From Vicia villosa (Eukaryota; Streptophyta; Magnoliopsida; Fabales; Fabaceae), in the NCBI RefSeq assembly GCF_029867415.1, contig NW_026705301.1, positions 62,001 to 126,000 of the forward strand: DNA of 64,000 nucleotides, written 5' to 3'. How positions within the stretch are numbered: the stretch's first letter is position 1; every line of letters begins with the position of its first letter. Both the position numbers and the translations under genes were made by a program. The notes beneath the pieces are model-generated. The model was not told where the DNA came from and searched no databases. It saw only the letters and a list, made by a program, of their open reading frames with translations. Positions 23,960-35,142 of the stretch are shown here, in pieces.

Positions 23960-25387
23960 TTAAACAAACAGAATAGAAATTGTAAATGAAAGTAACTCTA
24001 ATGATCTAAAAAGTTCATCCTTATAGCCATCCATAGAATTAACAATCTTGTTGTGATTAGGCATGGGAGCAGTGATCACATTAGGAGTTGCAGGGGTGTC
24101 GAACTCAATTTCGCCAGCGTCGATCATATCTTGGATCTTATTCTTCAATGTCCAGCAGTTGTCAGTGTCATGTCCAGGACTATTGGAGTGATATGCACAC
24201 CTCGCGTTGGGATTATAGCGAGGGGAGGAAGTGTTGGGATTTGGATGAGGAGCTATCTGTATGAGTAGCTCCGCTTTCAACAAGTGTTGCAGCGCTTGAG
24301 TCAAAGACATGTTGATCTTTGTGAATTGTCTTTTGGATGCGCTTTGTTTACGTTGGTTATTTTGTTGTTGTATCGATGCTTGATTGGAGACCAAAATTGC
24401 CCCAACAGTGCCAGATTCATTCCTCCCATTGTATGACTTTTTTACAGTACCGGAAGAAGTAGCCACCTGAATTTTTCCGCTTCGGATACCACTTTCAACA
24501 CATTCTCCAGTCAGTATAAGCTCAGTGAATCCAAATGATGAAATTCCCAGCAAATGACTATAGAAAGGGTCAGTCAGTGTATTCATGAACATATCTACCA
24601 TCTCTCTGTCAGCCAAGGAAGGTTTGACCCTTCCAGCTAGATCTCTCCATTTTTGAGCATACTCCTTGAAACTTTCCTTGGGTCCCATAGACATGCTTTG
24701 CAATTGCATGCGAGTCGGTGCGAGATCAGAATTATATTGATATTGCTTATAGAAAGCAACAACCAAATCTTCCCAGGTACGGATATTGGTACCCTCCGGC
24801 TGATAATACCATTCTAGTTGAGTTCCAGATAAGCTCTCTTGAAAGAAATGGATCCAGAGTTTCTTATCAGCAGTATGAGGTTGGATCTTCCTTACATACG
24901 ATCTCAAGTGCAACTTGGGACAGGAAACCCCATCATATTTATCAAAGGCGGGAGTCTTGAATTTTGGAGGAATAATGACTCCAGGAACGAGTCCCAGTTC
25001 TTCAAAATCCAGTCCAGGTATCTTCTGAATTTCTACGGCTTTCATACGTTCTTCAAGCAGCTTGTATTTGTCATCAGGATGTTCATCCTCATGGTGATAG
25101 TCCTCTTCTTCTTCAGAAGGCTTGGCAGAATCATGGTTACTTTTTACATCAGTCTTGACACTAGCATCATCATCTTGCTCGTCCTCGTCACTGTCTTCAG
25201 GGGTTTCAGCATCCCTGAGTTGCAAGATCGGTCTAAGCTTTTTCACCTGAGTCTTCTTACCCTTCTTCTTCTTATTTTTAGTCAGCATGGCTTTCAGCTC
25301 TTCTTGCCCCTTGGACAAGTTCAGAATCAGGGCTTGGAAATCAGTATTTTGAGCTTGGAGATCCTTAACTGATTGTTCGAGATTCAT
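23960..25387 (-). CDS. Gag polyprotein of the Ogre-lineage derivative (intact frame)
   Basis: An uninterrupted 475-codon frame starts at the ATG at 25387. In order it has a possible coiled coil (about 1-35), a Lys-rich KKKKGKKTQVKK stretch (about 40), an acidic segment (about 60-115), the retrotransposon Gag domain with 'SYVRKIQPHTADKKLW' and 'AFYKQYQYNSDLAPTR' (about 160-290), a Gln/Asn-rich linker, and a CX2H-GHDTDNC zinc-knuckle-like motif at about 397-411, typical of Ogre/Tat Gag. It stops about 20 residues after 'MPNHNKIVNSMDG', where homologues run on into protease. The last residues look like junction-derived filler. Gag forms the particle that packages element RNA in the cytoplasm. 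An open gag without pol suggests selection or very recent amplification; which of the two cannot be told here. Confidence 0.85.
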   Translation of the reverse strand: MNLEQSVKDLQAQNTDFQALILNLSKGQEELKAMLTKNKKKKGKKTQVKKLRPILQLRDAETPEDSDEDEQDDDASVKTDVKSNHDSAKPSEEEEDYHHEDEHPDDKYKLLEERMKAVEIQKIPGLDFEELGLVPGVIIPPKFKTPAFDKYDGVSCPKLHLRSYVRKIQPHTADKKLWIHFFQESLSGTQLEWYYQPEGTNIRTWEDLVVAFYKQYQYNSDLAPTRMQLQSMSMGPKESFKEYAQKWRDLAGRVKPSLADREMVDMFMNTLTDPFYSHLLGISSFGFTELILTGECVESGIRSGKIQVATSSGTVKKSYNGRNESGTVGAILVSNQASIQQQNNQRKQSASKRQFTKINMSLTQALQHLLKAELLIQIAPHPNPNTSSPRYNPNARCAYHSNSPGHDTDNCWTLKNKIQDMIDAGEIEFDTPATPNVITAPMPNHNKIVNSMDGYKDELFRSLELLSFTISILFV

Positions 25388-26472
25388 GATGCTGAAATAA
25401 ATAGTGAGGAAGGATGAGATACCTATTGTAAGAAACCTGTTATGCGATGTTATGAATGCAAATGCAATAATTTCAAGGATCTTTAGGTATTTAGTTAGTA
25501 ACTATAGAAAATGATTTGGTCGCGTCTTTGTTTGAAGAAATCTGAATTTTGTCTTTGAACGTCTTTCTTTGAGAATCAAGCTCACCATATCGAGTGGGTC
25601 ATCGCCTCTGATTCGGGATACTTCTGAATTTGAAAGTATATGGCTAGAGGAAAATAAATCCTCTTGCCCCTTGATAGGGATTCAGTCTTTGATAAGGGCA
25701 CCTGAAATTGTGCGCCCTAAATTCCTAAGATCCTTGAAAGGGTTAGTTAAATCATGTTATGCTTATGATGTCATGATGTTATGCGAATGCAATTCGTTAG
25801 ACTTGGTGCAAGATGGTAAGGACAAACAAGTCCTTTCAACAAAACCTGCAAGGAAATGAAGGTTAGTAGCAAACACAAACAAGTCACACAATTTTTGGCT
25901 TAAGGCTTGCATGGAGTCTGATCAAGTGTCCCTCCCAAGGGTATTTCTATGGATAAGGAGATTTCAGCAACGGGTTCTACCGAGTTACCCAGAATTGTCA
26001 GCCCTCCTAAAGCATCCTCGAACATGATACATACATACCATGCAATGATACTTTGAAAAAGAACCTATCTGAGTTGTAGTATCGGGTAGCGACTATGCTC
26101 TCAACATACATCAAGAGTAGTCCCCCCACTACGTTCCTAAAAGTTAGGATGGGTTAAAGGTTACTAAAGGTCCTTAAGCTCCGACTCACCCACAGGTATC
26201 CACACGAACCTCCCTCATACAAGAGAAGCATGTAAACACCCATAGAGGCCTAACTTAAGCGTGAACACTCATATTGACCAATCCTCCACATACATGAAGG
26301 AGGTCGCCATGACTATGCCACTTCCTATCTTAGATGTACTTGAATCCGAGTGTAGGATTCGTCTTTCAGTTAATTCCCAAAACAGCCCTGAAAAATAAAG
26401 CAAGCAAAGCAAACAGTAGAATACAATTAAGTGATCATAAACTTTTAAGGTAACCCCTCTTTTTATCGAATA
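25388..26472 (-). other. Untranslated leader of the Ogre-lineage derivative
   Basis: About 1.1 kb between the primer binding site and the gag ATG. The extra ORF1 reported upstream of gag in some Ogre elements is not recognisable. No conserved protein motif was found. Confidence 0.5.
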
Positions 26473-26490
26473 TCCCCAGCAGAGTCGCCA
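26473..26490 (-). promoter_or_regulatory. Primer binding site, tRNA-Arg type as in Ogre/Tat elements
   Basis: TGGCGACTCTGCTGGGGA on the minus strand, four bases inside the end of the 5' LTR. The TGGCGACTC start matches the site I recall for Ogre/Tat elements, assigned to tRNA-Arg. The tRNA assignment is from memory. Confidence 0.65.
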
Positions 26491-26494
26491 GTTC

Positions 26495-29400
26495 TGTAAT
26501 ACGGTGAACTGACTTTTTATAATTGAAAAATGTACGGTAAGCAAGAGTCGCCACCGACTTTTATTTTATCCAAATATCGGAAAGGCTAAAAGAACAGAAA
26601 AAACCTTTAAAAAGAAAACTGAGTTCGGGGGGTAATTATGCAAAGGGAAGGTGTAAGGCACCCTTTGCATCCATGGTTTTCCAAGGGCTCTTAATTGCTT
26701 TGCTCTTTTTTGTTTCAGAAATGTAGAAGAAGTGAATACGGACTTTAGCTCGTAAATGAGCGTAGCCATATTGAAGAATTATGAGAAAGAATATTGAAAA
26801 TGTTTTAGAGCAAGGCAAAGCAATTAAGGGCAATTTACCTTATAATTTTGAGAATCTGTTCTTTTGGCCTTTCAGGGTGAAAGGGTCTATCCTTGCCATA
26901 AGAGGGCAGGAAGCCTTTCATTTGGAGGTTAAAGGGTCGTCGCAATGTCGTTCGCCATAAGACTGACCCATGCCATAGAGGGGCAGGTAGTCTAAGGGAA
27001 GGACCTGAATAGCCTTTATTCGTAGGCAGCCAGAAGATACCTCAGCCTTTTCGTAGGCAACTTCCGAGGGTCGAGGTCATATTAGTGTATCGAAGGCAGC
27101 ATCATTAGGGACTTATGACCTTTATTTGTATCGAGGCAGCATGGCTGAGGTATCCTCATATTCAAGGGACATGGCTATTCTGCAAAAAATACACAAGGAC
27201 ACAGGCAACAGGCAACAGGCAACAGGCAACCAAGCAACAAAGAGGTTACCCCAAAAGTGTGCGTGGGTGCAACAATCACGTGGTTAATTCGATTAAATTA
27301 TCTTGTAAATTTAATTATCTAATTCAATTAATAAGACTTGCACTCCCTAGGATTACTAACCACGCAGTTTAATATAAAGCAATAACAATAGCAATATGGG
27401 GAAGGGGACAATGAAACCAGCGGATCCCTAATAGGGTTTGGCATAAGTAATAATAAAAGACAAGAAATATCAGGGTTAAGGTTTAGGGTTACCAATACTC
27501 GTAGCTTTGGCAGTCGACGAACCCTGAAAATTGAAAAAGACAGAATAAACAGAGGGAGTGAGTGCATTATTGGTTCGAAGGCAAAAGAACTAACCCTAAA
27601 ATAAAAGGATAAATATTGTAAGGCTAAATAAATAAATAAAGAAAAATAGATACTTAGCTTTGCATTTGATCTGATATGGTTGGCGGGAAGCCTCGGGGTT
27701 AACCCTGAAAAGGCAAAGGCAGAAGAGAATGCAGGCAAGGCAAACCCTGATTTTTTTAAAAGGAAACAAAATAGACTTTAAATTAAATAGGATACTTAGC
27801 TTTGAATATTGATCGGGCGCGTTGTCGGGAGATGCTTGGAAAGTGACCCTGAAAAGGCATGAATAAAAAAACATTCAGTGTAGGGCATGATCTTCGTAAA
27901 CCCTGATTAGGGTACGAATTTAAATAAGAAAACACAAACGATTTAATTAATTATTGGTCTCGCGACCTAATTAATTAAATCGGGATCAGAAAATTTAATC
28001 GAGAGTAAAAATAATTTTTATGAATTTTTGTGGATTTTTATGAATTTTTGGAATTAAAATACAATAAATAGGAATTATAAAAATGAATTATTTAAAAACA
28101 AATAAATAATGAATAATAAATATTTTAAAGTAAAGAAATAAATCAAAATAAAAGGGTATTATGAATAATACAAATAAATTTTTTTTTTAAAACAAATAGT
28201 TTTAACGAATAGAGAAAAAAACTAATAATAAAACATATATATAAATAAAATAATAAAAGGATTTTATGTAATTAAATGTAAAAAAATTTGAAAACTTAAC
28301 CGGGTGATCCAGTGTGGCGAAGGTCTGCAGGTCCATGGTAGTCACGCAGCTTCAGAGGCATTGGATGAAGAACTAATGGGATCTGATGGTTGATGAAACG
28401 CGCGTGCATAGCCTACCATGCATTTTAATGTACCGGATCAATGAACCTTTTAAATTTTTGCGCGCCACTCGTCCAGCCAATAGCATGATGACACGCAGTC
28501 ATCTTCCTCCTTGGGATTTCACAGAAACGTCTTTTACAGCGCTTCTTCTTGCAACGCTGTAAAAGTCTAAGACCTTTTACACCTGCAATTTTACGAATAC
28601 GAGCAGACAACCATGGAAACTTTTCGCGAGGCCACCATTGAATTCGTCCAAACCTCGTGAATTCAATTATGGCCTTAATTTGCCCTAAAAGTACCTGTAC
28701 ACAAAAACCCTAAACGGAACCAAGAAACCCTAACAATGGCATACCTCGATTCTACCGGTCAAACGCAAATTAAACAGCCCAGAAATTATCACGACATCAT
28801 AGAGATCATAAATATGCAATCAATTTGTATGTAACATGCTTAAAACATAGGATTCGAAGCAAGTTTTTTAAAGAACAAACTGTGATGAATTTGGGACGTT
28901 TCTGGATGTATCTCTTGCGTGTGAGGAGTGGAATAGATTCAGGGAAGCTCTGGGAGGGTCCTTGAACGATTGGATCTCTTTGAATTGCCTTGTATCTCAA
29001 TTTTGAAGTTTGAGATTTTGTGAATTCTTGAGCTCGGTTTTAGGATTCCTCTGCCACAGAATTCGTAACCCTAGCACTTGGATTTGCTGCATACTTATAG
29101 AGGAGGGCGTAGGTCAATAAAATTTGCTTTGAATCTATATGAATCCTTGATTTGCAAATTTAGGAAAATTTGATTGAAATATATTTCTAAATTTGTCAAA
29201 TTTTGCCAATATAATCCAATCTCTTGCCAATCTCTTTTCCACAAATTTGAATCAATTATTTATGTTAATTGATAATTGAATTTGGTTAAAAATATTACTA
29301 AATCAAATCTTTTCAAATTTCTTTGATTTACTTGATTTAAATCCTATTTTAATTATTAAAAATTCAATAAAAAAAATCAAATAATCATCATAATTTCGTG

Positions 29401-30261
29401 GCAAATTGTTTATGGGCTCTAGAAGACTTGAGAATCAAGATTGGATAAAAAGAACTTGGGCCCATTTGCAAAAATGTTCATTTTTTCCTACAAAATAGTC
29501 CAACTTTGACAAGGCCTATCTCTCTCAATTTTTGAGGTATGGAAGTGTTATAGGACTTTTTAGAAACCTTAGAGAGTCCTCTAACCAGTGTCTTTGGTCT
29601 CATATCATAATGATTTTCCATGCTCATTTTATGTCCTTTTGAAAAAAGTGTCTTTTTGTTGACTTTTGAAAAGGACCTATAATGTTTTGGTCCATATCTC
29701 TCAGATGAAACAGTTTTAGACTTGGCATGTGAGACACAATTTTGTAGAGGATCAAATTTCCTTCAAAATGAGCTTTGGATGGAAAATTTTGGATGTTCCA
29801 TGTGAGAGTTATGGCTGGTCAAAGTTCAGTTGACTTTTCCTATACAAAACCCTAATTTAGAAACTTTTTGATTTGTTGATTTTTGATCTTTCCTTGATGA
29901 ACCATGATCAATTCTTGATCAAATGGTGAATGATACTTCAATATGAGGATCTTGACAAAAAATCAGGAATTTTGACTTTACTTTGACCACAGTTGACTTT
30001 TAGGTTAATTTAATCGACTATTGACTTTCTGAACAATTGAGTGACCAATCCTTTGAGTTGAGATTTGATATTTGTTATAGAGGTGATGTGAGATATATTG
30101 ATCCATATGAGATGCCTTGGAGCCATTGAATCGCTGATTTTCCTTTGATTAAGCCAAACCCTAGTTTTAGAGCCTTGTATAGGAGAGCGTGTCTTGGAGC
30201 TTTGTGTATTGGTTTGAATTTGTATAAGAGAAATAGTATGGGCAAATTTTGGGGTATGACA
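26495..30261 (-). repeat. 5' LTR of the Ogre-lineage derivative
   Basis: TGTCATACCCC ... CACCGTATTACA on the minus strand with intact TG/CA ends. It differs from the 3' copy by scattered substitutions and a 'ggcaacaggcaac' copy-number change near 27200. It lies immediately 5' of the primer binding site. Confidence 0.9.
29091..29099 (-). promoter_or_regulatory. Candidate TATA box in the 5' LTR
   Basis: CTCTATAAGTATGC on the minus strand (TATAAGTAT at 29099-29091), the only good TATA-like element seen within a G/C-containing context of this LTR. The 3' LTR carries the same word. Start-site data are needed to confirm it. Confidence 0.4.
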
Positions 30262-30266
30262 CACAT

Positions 30267-30864
30267 CACTCTTCGACTTGCTTGCTTCTCTTTCAATCAT
30301 TCGTTGTTCATGAGATTCAAGCGTCCCTTGAAGCTCTTCTTTTGTCAATTTCGAAAAGTATTTAGATTCCTCTATGGCTACCACTATGTGATCGAACTTA
30401 GGGGACAACGACCTCAAGATCTTTGAGACAACAGCTCTTGTTGTTAATACTTCTCCACATATCTTGATTTGATTCACTAGTTTCGTAACCTTAGTGAAGA
30501 AATCAGTTATGCTTTCGCTATCTTCCATCTGAAGCAATTCATATATTCTCTTGTGAGTTTGTAACCTCACCTCTTTCACCTTTTCTGCACCTCCAAAAGA
30601 TTTTTCAAGAATTTCCCAAGCTTCCTTTGAAGATTCTATATCACTAACCTTTTTAAAATTATCTGGACTCAGACATTGATGGATTATAAAGAGAGCTTTA
30701 TAATCTTTCTTCTTCAATTCTTTATGTGCAGCCTTTTGATCCCAAAGATCTTGACAACAGAATACAACTTTCATCTGCTTGCACCAATTCTCATATGTAT
30801 CTCCTTTCGGAATTGGTAGTGTTGCTGGAAAATGCCCATTCGGATGATTCATTGCCATCACCAT
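30267..30864 (-). pseudogene. Small copia gag, N-terminal part
   Basis: From the ATG at 30864 the frame stays open to the insertion point of the Ogre derivative. It carries the copia Gag (UBN2/DUF4219-like) pattern: 'NWCKQMKVVFCCQDLWD', 'KEAWEILEKSFGG', 'LQTHKRIYELLQMEDSESI', 'KILRSLSPKFDHIVVAIEE', 'LTKEELQGTLESHEQRM'. The natural continuation lies at 17457-17061; the open frame beyond 30262 is LTR sequence and not part of this protein. Confidence 0.85.
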
Positions 30865-30895
30865 TCTTCTTGCCTTGAATAGATTAACCGGAGCT

Positions 30896-30908
30896 CTAGA
30901 TACCAGAT
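30896..30908 (-). promoter_or_regulatory. Primer binding site of the small copia (tRNA-Met type)
   Basis: TGGTATCTAGAGC on the minus strand, next to the 5' LTR end. It equals the standard copia site TGGTATCAGAGC with one extra T, complementary to initiator tRNA-Met. Confidence 0.75.
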
Positions 30909-31351
30909 GTTGGAATTAGACTCTCAAATCTTTGAGTAATTCCTTATCGTTAAAGATGACAATGAAGAAAATAAGAACAAAAGTAGGATTAGGGTTTCCG
31001 GAAATTAAAAGAGAAGAAGAAAGTATTTTCTGCAGAGTTTCTCTCTGCCCATAATCTGTGGAAATTCTGTTATTCACTTGCAAGTGCAACTTTTGTGAAT
31101 ACAGATTAATGACTTGATTACAAAATAATGAGGGTTACTCCCTATTTATAGATTTAGGTTAGCTTTCTCCCTAAGCCAAAACCCAAAACTATAATAGCCC
31201 AAAATACCTATTTTGGAACTAAATCAAATCTAATCTATTTTAAATCTAAATTAAATCTATCTAGATCTAAAACAAATCTATGTGTAACAAACTGTTTCCA
31301 CACTTCTAAACAAAATCAAATTTTTTCGACAAAAGAAATTATAATTTAACA
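30909..31351 (-). repeat. 5' LTR of the small copia element
   Basis: TGTTAAATTATAATTTC ... CTAATTCCAACA on the minus strand, matching 16570-17015. Confidence 0.9.
31143..31150 (-). promoter_or_regulatory. TATA box of the small copia 5' LTR
   Basis: CTATAAATAGGGAGT on the minus strand (TATAAATA at 31150-31143), conserved in the other LTR. About 200 bases from the LTR start, a usual position for a copia U3/R boundary. Confidence 0.6.
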
Positions 31352-31357
31352 GTTACA

Positions 31358-31671
31358 ACGTCTACCAAGTATGCTCTAACTTTGTGATTCTTTCTACATA
31401 TCTTTTTATGAATTGACGTGAGGCTCTTTCTATCAGCCACCGTACCTACTCTATCTATTTCAAAGTTAATTATATCTTCAAGAATATCCCATAACTCATC
31501 ATCAAGACCTATGATATGAGTGTGCATTTTTCTTTTCCACCAATCAAAATTAGTAGAATTTCCATTGAATGTTGGAGGTTTAGACATATAGGTATTCCTT
31601 TCAGAGGCACTATAATTAAATGGCACATCATGATGATCAAGGCCAATTTTTTTAGATTCAACTTCAGCCAT
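31358..31671 (-). pseudogene. Gag N-terminus of the host SIRE-like copia element
   Basis: ATG at 31671. The start of a copia Gag is clear: 'SKPPTFNGNSTNFDWWKRKM', then 'HTHIIGLDDELWDILED' and 'KVRAYLVDV'. It is cut at the junction with the solo LTR and the small copia; the next residues, starting 'LPHYEYLKILD', are found at 13965 and below. Together with 12850-13965 it forms one broken gag. Confidence 0.8.
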
Positions 31672-32547
31672 GTAGTTTTTCTCTCATGATATTTTCTATA
31701 CCACTGTTAAGTGTTAATAAAAGACCATGCTCTGATGTCAACTGAAGGTGTGAAAAACATAAGGAGGTTGAATTGTGTTAACATGTTCTCCTTTTTCTCT
31801 TACAAATATCTTATCAAATTCTGATCATAAGGATAGAGTCTAAGTCAGATTCTGGTGATTAGTAATGGAATAAATTGATCAGAAATAAAGAAGAGAATAA
31901 GAAAACACACAGGAGATTATCCTGGTTCCTCCTACAAATCAGGAGTAGTCTAGTCCTCTTGCACTTCCAAGGGCTTTCCACTATAACTAAATCTAATTAC
32001 AAATTTCTCAAGCACAAAGTAAGAGACATCCAATGCCCAAACACACGTGTAATGGACTTCAATGCTCAAACACATAAGAAAAAGACTTCTAATTGCTCAA
32101 ACACATAGGCAAGGGACTTCAATGCTCAATCACACGAGCAAGAGACTTCCAAATGCTCAAGCAAACAAGTAAGAGGCTTTTGACTCTATAACAAACAGTT
32201 AAGTGATATGATAAACTACACTTGATATACAATCAGAGGTGTTGACAGAGTAAACTCTCTCTGTTGGTCAAGGCGTAGTGACATATGTTTTCTCCAAGTC
32301 TTCAACTCCATTTATAGAAAACCAACAAAGAGACGTTGGAGAGAACTTCTTGCACAAGTGAGTCTTTGAGAGAAGCAATATCAGATCCATTTCAAAGCTT
32401 CCTGATATGGTTAATGTCGTTGCAATGCCATTTAAAACTCCTTTTCTACAAAAGGGATTATCAGTTGCAATTCTTCAGGATTCTGTAAATTTCTACTAAG
32501 TCTTCACATGACCAGAAGAAGACAAATTGACCTAGGAGTCTGATAAT

Positions 32548-35111
32548 TGTAACGCTCGGAAAAATAATTATTTGTTTAATTTAGTCATTTGTGATGTTTA
32601 TTGAAATTTTCGCGTTTTGACACGATTTAGTCGGTATTAGTTCGGGATAGCGGATCGATATTTAATAAAAAAAATTAATATTTTTAGTATTAGAAATATT
32701 AATGAGTTAATATTTAGTGTTTTGGGAATTTTCCGAGTAATTAAGATTAGACCGGAAATAAGAGACATTGAGTTATTAGAGGATTATATCCATTGAGCCT
32801 AATTATTAGAAGTAGAAGTAAATTGGGGGTGTTATTTCTTAATCCCATTAAGAAAATAAGTTAGTAAGAGTTTGGTGAAAGTTAGACATATCATTTTTCA
32901 TTTGTTCATTTTCAAGAGAAGAGAAAGGGGAGAAAGGAGACTAAGAGAGAAGAAGAACAAAAGCTAGGGTTTCAAGAAATCAACAAGAGGTAAAGGGGGG
33001 AATCTTTATTATAATGGGTTAGTATGATAGAGTCAATGGGTAGATTGATATGATTTAGGGACTTTGTTCTTCAATTTATAGGTTTTTGACATGTTAGATT
33101 TTGTTGAGAATCCATGAAATTGATGTTAGAAACATGTTTAGGATGAAACCCTTCAATTTCCATGGTTTTATAATTCTTAGGTTTTGATGATAATTTTTTA
33201 TATGTGATAATTAATTGTGTTTAGAATTGCTATGTTGATGAAATTGATAGATGATTGGAAATCCAATTTAATATTTTATATACAGTAGTGTCATATACAT
33301 TATCTCTGTTTTATTAGACATGATAATTGGTAAATAACAAATAGTTGTTTTCTTGTTTCCTGTCACTGTCACTAGTACGTTAAGACATTATAGATGAAAG
33401 TATGGCGATTTCCATACAATAGTCATAGACAATGTACAAGACTACGGGTTAGATATGAAGTCCCGCATGAATTGTTACTTGAAACTTAAATTGTTGCTCT
33501 ATTAAAAGCACTGGTTAGAAAAATTTAGGGTTAAATATGTTTGTGGTCCTTATAAATATCTCAATTTTTGTTTTTAGTCCCTCTAAAATTTTTCTTCAAA
33601 CAATGGTCCTCATAAATTTTTTCATCCACAACTTTGGTCCCTGCCGTCAACTTTCATTAACGGAAGCTGACGTGGCACGCCACGTGGAAGCCAGCATGGC
33701 AACAATCTGAAAAGACTTGAATTTGTGGTGGTTTTAAACCTCCTCTAAACAAAACCAGAAAAAAAGAAAAATATTGGTTCTGAACTTTTGTCAGGCGGTC
33801 ACGGCGATTCTTTGTTAGTACTTAAAAAACATGTTTAGCACACAAAGCCTTCCAGACATGGACCAACATTTTAACAGGCGGTCACGAAGATTCTTTTTTA
33901 GTACTTAAAAAACATGTTTAGCTAACACCATTTATGATTCCTCACAAACAATCAAGGATAAAGTCGAGTAGCAAGTCATTGGAGTCACACATTCTAATAA
34001 AACATAATTTAGAATCTTGTCAATGGGAACAAAGAATTGGAAGACTTTTCCACTGGAACAAAGAATCAACAAAATAAGTACTTTAGAGAATGGAATATGA
34101 GAAATCCATGTCGGAGTTAGAAGGGTCACAATGAAAGCCAAGCAAGATAACTTGTTGAATGAAATCGTAAAAGTTAGATATGATCTCATAACTAAAAACA
34201 AAACTTAGAAGATATTTATATTTTCATGAAAAACATATTGATGTGGATTCTAGGCAGTCCGAGAATTCTACATTCACACAATCAAATACTCTTCCACCAT
34301 TTCGTTGATCCAAAGGCATGTATCAACTCATTTTTAGATTTCAGTTTTGAGCTGAAAACAGCATTGTCAAACACAATTTAATAAGGATAAAGTTTTACAT
34401 TAGCAAATCTGATACAGTTAACAAGAATGAACAAATCGGTTCAATTTAACATACAAATGTTTGTATAGCAGTTACTTTCCATTGTAAAAGTGGGATCCTA
34501 ATGCTTCAGGTGGCCAATTTATCCACTGAAACCCCAAAGCCAGAGAGCACAATTTATCTTACTGCAACCTTGGTTTTGAATCTTAAATCTCAATGGAGTC
34601 CTATGGAAAAATTAATAATCCAAGCACAAGTTACATTGCGTGTGAATTGATGGCTGTTGCAAAACTTGCTCGCAAGGTGTTTGACAAAAGTTCAAAACCA
34701 ATATTTTTCTTTTTTTCTGGGTTTCTTTAGAGGAGGTTTAAAACCCCCGCAATTTCAAGTGTTTTCAGATTGTTGGCAATCTGCCTTCCACGTGGTGTGC
34801 CACGTCATCTTCCGTTAAAGAAAGTTGACGGCAGGGACCAAAATTGGGGATGGAAAACTTTATAAGGACCATTGTTTGAAGAAAAATTTTAGAGGGACTA
34901 AAAGCGAAAATTGATATATTTATAAGGACCACAAACATATTTAACCCAAAAATTTATTAACCAAAAAGTAGTAAAGGCTTTCTAGAATTATCTTACTAAC
35001 ATGAATGATCCAAAAATCATATGTCTAGTACCTACAAAATTTATCAATGTTGTTTTGAAAATTGTTTCTAATCCTTGTCTTGTTCTTGTGATAAAGTTAT
35101 ATGTTTAGTTT

Positions 35112-35142
<31 letters not shown>

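Larger units (their letters stand above)
17463..30261 (-). mobile_element. Young gag-only Ogre-lineage Ty3/gypsy derivative, 12.8 kb
   Basis: Perfect 5-base duplications CACAT lie at 17458-17462 and 30262-30266, inside the gag of the small copia. The LTRs are 17463-21216 (3', 3,754 bases) and 26495-30261 (5', 3,767 bases), read on the minus strand as TGTCATACCCC ... TATTACA. About 25 substitutions plus a few small indels were noticed by eye, roughly 0.7%. The internal region (5,278 bases) holds a primer binding site, a leader of about 1.1 kb, an open 475-codon gag and a 3' region of about 2.7 kb with a 100-base tandem array. Protease, RT, RNase H and integrase are absent, whereas known Ogre elements are about 20 kb or more with full pol. 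It can only have moved with trans-acting help. Confidence 0.9.
16570..31351 (-). mobile_element. Small gag-only copia element, split by a nested Ogre derivative
   Basis: Perfect 5-base target duplications GTTAC lie at 16565-16569 and 31352-31356. The LTRs are 16570-17015 (3') and 30909-31351 (5'), about 95% identical by eye (some 22 differences in 443 bases). A tRNA-Met-type primer binding site lies next to the 5' LTR, and a GAATTAGGTGG purine-rich tract borders the 3' LTR. Without the nested insert (12,799 bases plus a 5-base duplication) it is 1,978 bases long and encodes only gag: protease, integrase and RT/RNase H are missing, and the gag stop is followed within about 45 bases by the 3' LTR. 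It would have depended on proteins supplied by an autonomous copia. Confidence 0.9.

Noticed and set aside
24053..25372. Plus-strand open frames opposite the Ogre gag
   Set aside because: Antisense shadows of a real gag; no domain and no splice evidence.
27470..27500. AACCCTAA-like words resembling telomere repeats
   Set aside because: Isolated 'aaccctaa'/'ttagggtt' words occur in both Ogre LTRs and are not arrayed.
30010..30266. Apparent extension of the small copia gag into 'CHTPKFAHTISL...'
   Set aside because: The frame runs across the insertion junction into LTR sequence. The true continuation is at 17457 and below.
33932..34201. 89-codon open frame inside the MULE MITE
   Set aside because: No transposase motif; the element is non-coding by size and structure.
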